Source: Streptomyces sp. NBC_01235 (GTDB taxonomy: Bacteria; Actinomycetota; Actinomycetes; Streptomycetales; Streptomycetaceae). From it: a stretch of DNA of 64,000 bases. The stretch is from the NCBI RefSeq assembly GCF_035989285.1, contig NZ_CP108513.1, positions 5,828,001 through 5,892,000 of the forward strand. The letters run 5' to 3'. This document shows, piece by piece, positions 61,048-64,000 of the stretch (position 1 is the stretch's first letter; every line of letters begins with the position of its first letter). The position numbers and the translations under genes are program-made. The notes under the pieces were generated by a model. That model ran no database searches. It was not told the origin of the DNA and worked only from the letters and a program-made list of their open reading frames with translations.

Positions 61048-62055
61048 ATGGCCGAGACCGCGACAACCAATGGTGCGGTGTCCAAGAACCTGGCCCTGGC
61101 CAAGGCGATCAACGAGTCGCTGCGCCATGCCCTGGAGGCGGACCCCAAGGTCCTGATCATGGGCGAGGACGTCGGCAAGCTCGGCGGCGTCTTCCGGGTG
61201 ACGGACGGCCTGCAGAAGGACTTCGGCGAGAGCCGCGTCATCGACACCCCGCTCGCCGAGTCCGGCATCGTCGGCACCGCGATCGGCCTGGCCCTGCGCG
61301 GCTACCGCCCGGTGGTGGAGATCCAGTTCGACGGCTTCGTCTTCCCGGCCTACGACCAGATCGTCACGCAGCTCGCGAAGATGCACGCGCGCTCGCTCGG
61401 CAAGGTCAAGCTCCCGGTCGTCGTCCGCATCCCCTACGGCGGCGGCATCGGCGCGGTCGAGCACCACTCGGAATCGCCGGAAGCCCTTTTCGCCCACGTG
61501 TCGGGCCTGAAGATCGTCTCCCCGTCCAACGCGTCCGACGCGTACTGGATGATGCAGCAGGCCATCCAGAGCGACGACCCGGTGATCTTCTTCGAGCCCA
61601 AGCGGCGCTACTGGGACAAGGCCGAGGTCAACACCGAGGCGATCCCCGGCCCCCTGCACAAGGCCCGGGTCGTCCGCGAGGGCACCGACCTGACCCTCGT
61701 CGCCTACGGCCCGATGGTGAAGCTCTGCCAGGAGGTCGCCGACGCGGCCGCCGAGGAGGGCAAGAACCTGGAGGTCCTGGACCTGCGTTCGGTGTCCCCC
61801 CTGGACTTCGACTCGATCCAGGCGTCGGTGGAGAAGACGCGCCGTCTGGTCGTCGTCCACGAGGCGCCGGTGTTCTTCGGTTCCGGCGCGGAGATTGCCG
61901 CCCGGATCACCGAACGCTGCTTCTACCACCTGGAGGCACCGGTCCTGCGGGTCGGCGGCTATCACGCCCCGTACCCGCCGGCGCGCCTGGAGGAGGAGTA
62001 CCTGCCTGGCCTGGACCGGGTGCTCGACGCCGTCGACCGTGCCCTGGCGTACTGA
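61048..62055 (+). CDS. 2-oxoacid dehydrogenase E1 beta subunit (second operon)
   Basis: The 335-aa protein parallels the E1 beta at 46705: IMGEDVGKLGGVFRVTDGLQ, DTPLAESGIVGTAIGLALRG, RIPYGGGIGAVEHHSESPEA. ATG 61048 lies 1 base after the E1 alpha stop. Together they form the alpha2beta2 decarboxylase. Confidence 0.93.
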   Translation: MAETATTNGAVSKNLALAKAINESLRHALEADPKVLIMGEDVGKLGGVFRVTDGLQKDFGESRVIDTPLAESGIVGTAIGLALRGYRPVVEIQFDGFVFPAYDQIVTQLAKMHARSLGKVKLPVVVRIPYGGGIGAVEHHSESPEALFAHVSGLKIVSPSNASDAYWMMQQAIQSDDPVIFFEPKRRYWDKAEVNTEAIPGPLHKARVVREGTDLTLVAYGPMVKLCQEVADAAAEEGKNLEVLDLRSVSPLDFDSIQASVEKTRRLVVVHEAPVFFGSGAEIAARITERCFYHLEAPVLRVGGYHAPYPPARLEEEYLPGLDRVLDAVDRALAY

Positions 62056-62065
62056 GGAGAGGGTC

Positions 62066-63529
62066 GTGACGACGATGACGGAAGCGTCCGTACGCGAGTT
62101 CAAGATGCCCGACGTGGGCGAGGGGCTCACCGAGGCGGAGATCCTCAAGTGGTACGTCCAGCCCGGTGACACGGTGACGGACGGCCAGGTGGTGTGCGAG
62201 GTCGAGACGGCCAAGGCCGCCGTCGAACTGCCCATCCCCTACGACGGGGTGGTCCGCGCGCTGCACTTCGCCGAGGGCACCACGGTCGATGTGGGCACGT
62301 CGATCATCGCGGTGGACGTGGCGGGCGGGGCGGGCGACGCCCCGGTCGCCGAGGTGCCGGCGCAGGCACCCGCGCAGGCACCGGCCGCCCCGGAGAAGAA
62401 GGCCGAGGCCGCGAAGCCGGCGGGCGCGGGCCGCCAGCCGGTCCTCGTCGGGTACGGCGTGGCCGCGTCCTCCACCAAGCGCCGGCCCCGCAAGGGACCG
62501 GCGATCACGGTCCCGCCGGTCCCGGACACCATCCAGGCGGGACTGAACGGCCACGGCAGCGGGCCCGCCCTGAAGGAACGCCCGCTGGCCAAGCCGCCGG
62601 TGCGCAAGCTGGCCAAGGACCTGGGCGTCGACCTCGCCACGGTGGTCCCGTCCGGCCCGGACGGCATCATTACCCGCGAGGACGTCCACGCGGCGGCGAC
62701 GCCGACGGCTCCGGCGCCCCTGACGGCTCCGGCAGCCGAGCCCGTGACACCGGCGACGCAGGCTCCGGTCACGTCGCCCGCCCCCGCCCCCGCCCCCACA
62801 GCCGCGCCCGTACCGTCGTACGACACGGCTCGGGAGACGCGTGTCCCGGTCAAGGGTGTCCGCAAGGCGACGGCGGCGGCGATGGTCGGCTCGGCGTTCA
62901 CCGCGCCGCACGTCACGGAGTTCGTGACGATCGACGTGACGCGCACGCTGAAGCTCGTCGAGGAACTCAAGCAGGACAAGGACCTGCAGGGCGTCAGGGT
63001 CAACCCCCTCCTCCTCATCGCCAAGGCCCTCCTGGTCGCCATCAAGCGCAACCCGGAGATCAACGCGTCCTGGGACGAGGCGGCGCAGGAGATCGTGGTC
63101 AAGCACTACGTCAACCTGGGTATCGCGGCCGCGACCCCCAGGGGCCTGCTGGTCCCGAACATCAAGGACGCCCACGCCAAGACGCTGCCGCAGCTGGCGG
63201 AGTCGCTGGGCGAGCTGGTCTCGACGGCGAGGGAGGGCAGGACGTCCCCCGCCGCCATGCAGGGCGGCACGGTGACCATCACCAACGTCGGCGTCTTCGG
63301 CGTCGACACCGGCACCCCGATCCTGAACCCCGGCGAGTCCGCGATCCTCGCGGTCGGCGCGATCAGGCTCCAGCCGTGGGTCCACAAGGGCAAGGTGAAG
63401 CCCCGGCAGGTGACGACACTGGCGCTGAGCTTCGACCACCGGCTGGTGGACGGGGAACTGGGCTCGAAGGTGCTGGCCGATGTGGCGGCGATCCTGGAGC
63501 AGCCGAAGAAGCTGATCACCTGGGGTTAG
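62066..63529 (+). CDS. 2-oxoacid dehydrogenase E2 acyltransferase (second operon)
   Basis: The 487-aa E2 has a lipoyl domain (Lys50 in VETAKAAVELP), an E1/E3-binding domain (KPPVRKLAKDLGVDLATVVP) and a catalytic domain ending with SFDHRLVDGELG. Ala/Pro/Val-rich linkers separate them. GTG 62066 is close to a GAGGAGAGGG site; ATG 62075 is an alternative. A hairpin terminator follows at 63541. No dedicated E3 gene is present, so lipoamide dehydrogenase must be shared. Confidence 0.94.
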   Translation: MTTMTEASVREFKMPDVGEGLTEAEILKWYVQPGDTVTDGQVVCEVETAKAAVELPIPYDGVVRALHFAEGTTVDVGTSIIAVDVAGGAGDAPVAEVPAQAPAQAPAAPEKKAEAAKPAGAGRQPVLVGYGVAASSTKRRPRKGPAITVPPVPDTIQAGLNGHGSGPALKERPLAKPPVRKLAKDLGVDLATVVPSGPDGIITREDVHAAATPTAPAPLTAPAAEPVTPATQAPVTSPAPAPAPTAAPVPSYDTARETRVPVKGVRKATAAAMVGSAFTAPHVTEFVTIDVTRTLKLVEELKQDKDLQGVRVNPLLLIAKALLVAIKRNPEINASWDEAAQEIVVKHYVNLGIAAATPRGLLVPNIKDAHAKTLPQLAESLGELVSTAREGRTSPAAMQGGTVTITNVGVFGVDTGTPILNPGESAILAVGAIRLQPWVHKGKVKPRQVTTLALSFDHRLVDGELGSKVLADVAAILEQPKKLITWG

Positions 63530-63540
63530 GGTCGGAGGAC

Positions 63541-63569
63541 GGCCGCGCACCCCGAGCGGGAGCGCGGCC
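63541..63569 (+). terminator. hairpin terminator after the second 2-oxoacid dehydrogenase operon
   Basis: A perfect 8-bp stem GGCCGCGC/GCGCGGCC with a 13-base loop starts 12 bases after the E2 stop. No T tract, as is usual for Streptomyces. Confidence 0.65.
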
Positions 63570-63635
63570 CCGTCCGAACCGGCGGGAGACCGCATGGCCT
63601 CAGCCGGCCGACGGCTGGGACCGCAACCCGCGTGG

Positions 63636-63722
63636 CCTCGGGTCGCCCCAGGCCGTCAGGCCCTCAGGTCGCCTCAGGTCGCCTCAGGTCGCCTCGGGTC
63701 GGCCCAGGCCGTCAGGCCCTCA
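63636..63722. repeat. short tandem and direct repeats
   Basis: CAGGTCGCCT occurs three times in tandem (63665-63694). It is flanked by two near-identical copies of a GGTCGcCCCAGGCCGTCAGG segment (from about 63641 and 63698). The array lies between convergent genes and has no coding frame. Confidence 0.75.
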
Positions 63723-63727
63723 CGTCC

Positions 63728-64000
63728 TCAGGCGGCCGAGGTCGGCTCCGGGCGGAGCCAGTGGTCGTCCGTCGTCCAGCCGAGGAGCAGTCGGCCCGCG
63801 CCCTCGTCGGGGCGGCCGCCCTCGATGACCTGGTGCAGTCCGGTCAGGGCGGGGGCCAGCCGGCCCGTCACATGGGCGGGATGGCGGCCGAGTTCCTCGG
63901 GCAGCCAGGCCAGGGTGCGGGTCCGCTCGTCGGGCGTGCACAGGGACAGGTGGAACAGCAGCTGCCGCCAGGCGTAGGCCACGTCCTTGATCGTGCTCAG
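63728..64000 (-). CDS. hypothetical protein, C-terminal part (cut by window edge)
   Basis: The minus-strand frame is open from the window end to a TGA at 63728-63730. It reads AYAWRQLLFHLSLCTPDERT, then LAWLPEELGRHPAHVTGRLA and a C-terminal GWTTDDHWLRPEPTSAA. It is mostly helical and soluble, with no recognised family. An in-frame GTG at 63982 could be a start, but six more upstream codons are open, so a longer protein is likely. Confidence 0.6.
   Translation of the reverse strand: MSTIKDVAYAWRQLLFHLSLCTPDERTRTLAWLPEELGRHPAHVTGRLAPALTGLHQVIEGGRPDEGAGRLLLGWTTDDHWLRPEPTSAA

Overview
The window is high-GC DNA with actinobacterial gene style: GTG starts, 4-base ATGA/GTGA gene overlaps, Streptomyces-type ParB sites, a SARP regulator and bkd operons. 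It is almost certainly a Streptomyces chromosome. Several 14-bp parS sites and the bkd/moeA/kinase gene set suggest the core chromosome, probably not far from oriC. No tRNA, rRNA, CRISPR array or intact insertion sequence was seen.

Positions 1-27235 look like a biosynthetic gene cluster of unusual composition. The minus-strand half (1796-7894) is a compact phosphonate operon: PEP mutase with an extra C-terminal nucleotidyltransferase-like domain, phosphonopyruvate decarboxylase, a 2-aminoethylphosphonate-type aminotransferase and a large FAD/NAD(P)-binding protein. A SARP activator gene with a TTA codon lies downstream (742-1545), and an MFS exporter and a membrane di-iron hydroxylase lie upstream (8066-10533). 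The plus-strand half (10815-26118) carries an alpha/beta hydrolase, two KS/CLF-like pairs, a FabL-like reductase, an ACP, a ketoreductase, a one-module reducing type I PKS with a methylmalonyl-type AT, and a KS protein whose AT is missing. A second ACP (minus strand) and a PlsC acyltransferase close the block. The predicted flow is PEP to phosphonopyruvate to phosphonoacetaldehyde to 2-aminoethylphosphonate, alongside assembly of a reduced, methyl-branched acyl chain. Joining the two as an acylated aminophosphonate or phosphonolipid is inference. Candidate SARP-type 11-bp-period repeats sit in the two divergent promoter regions.

Positions 27440-33770 hold an orphan histidine kinase, two parS sites, a DUF2252 protein, small hypothetical genes, a J-domain-like protein, a rhodanese, a 28-bp tandem repeat and an acyl-CoA dehydrogenase with a KstR-like operator.

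Positions 33887-49082 are catabolic: paaABCDE (minus), membrane proteins, a SpoU methyltransferase, paaN, paaH with a TetR gene, and bkdR divergent from a branched-chain 2-oxoacid dehydrogenase operon. A near-identical 14-bp palindrome occurs upstream of paaA, between paaN and paaH, and upstream of bkdA, suggesting one TetR regulon.

Positions 49191-64000 carry molybdenum cofactor genes (mobA-like, moeA), three parS sites, decayed remnants of a potassium channel and an ABC ATPase, a quinone oxidoreductase, the bacterial proteasome activator, two divergent Ser/Thr kinases, a phosphotransferase, a second 2-oxoacid dehydrogenase operon and a partial gene at the right edge.
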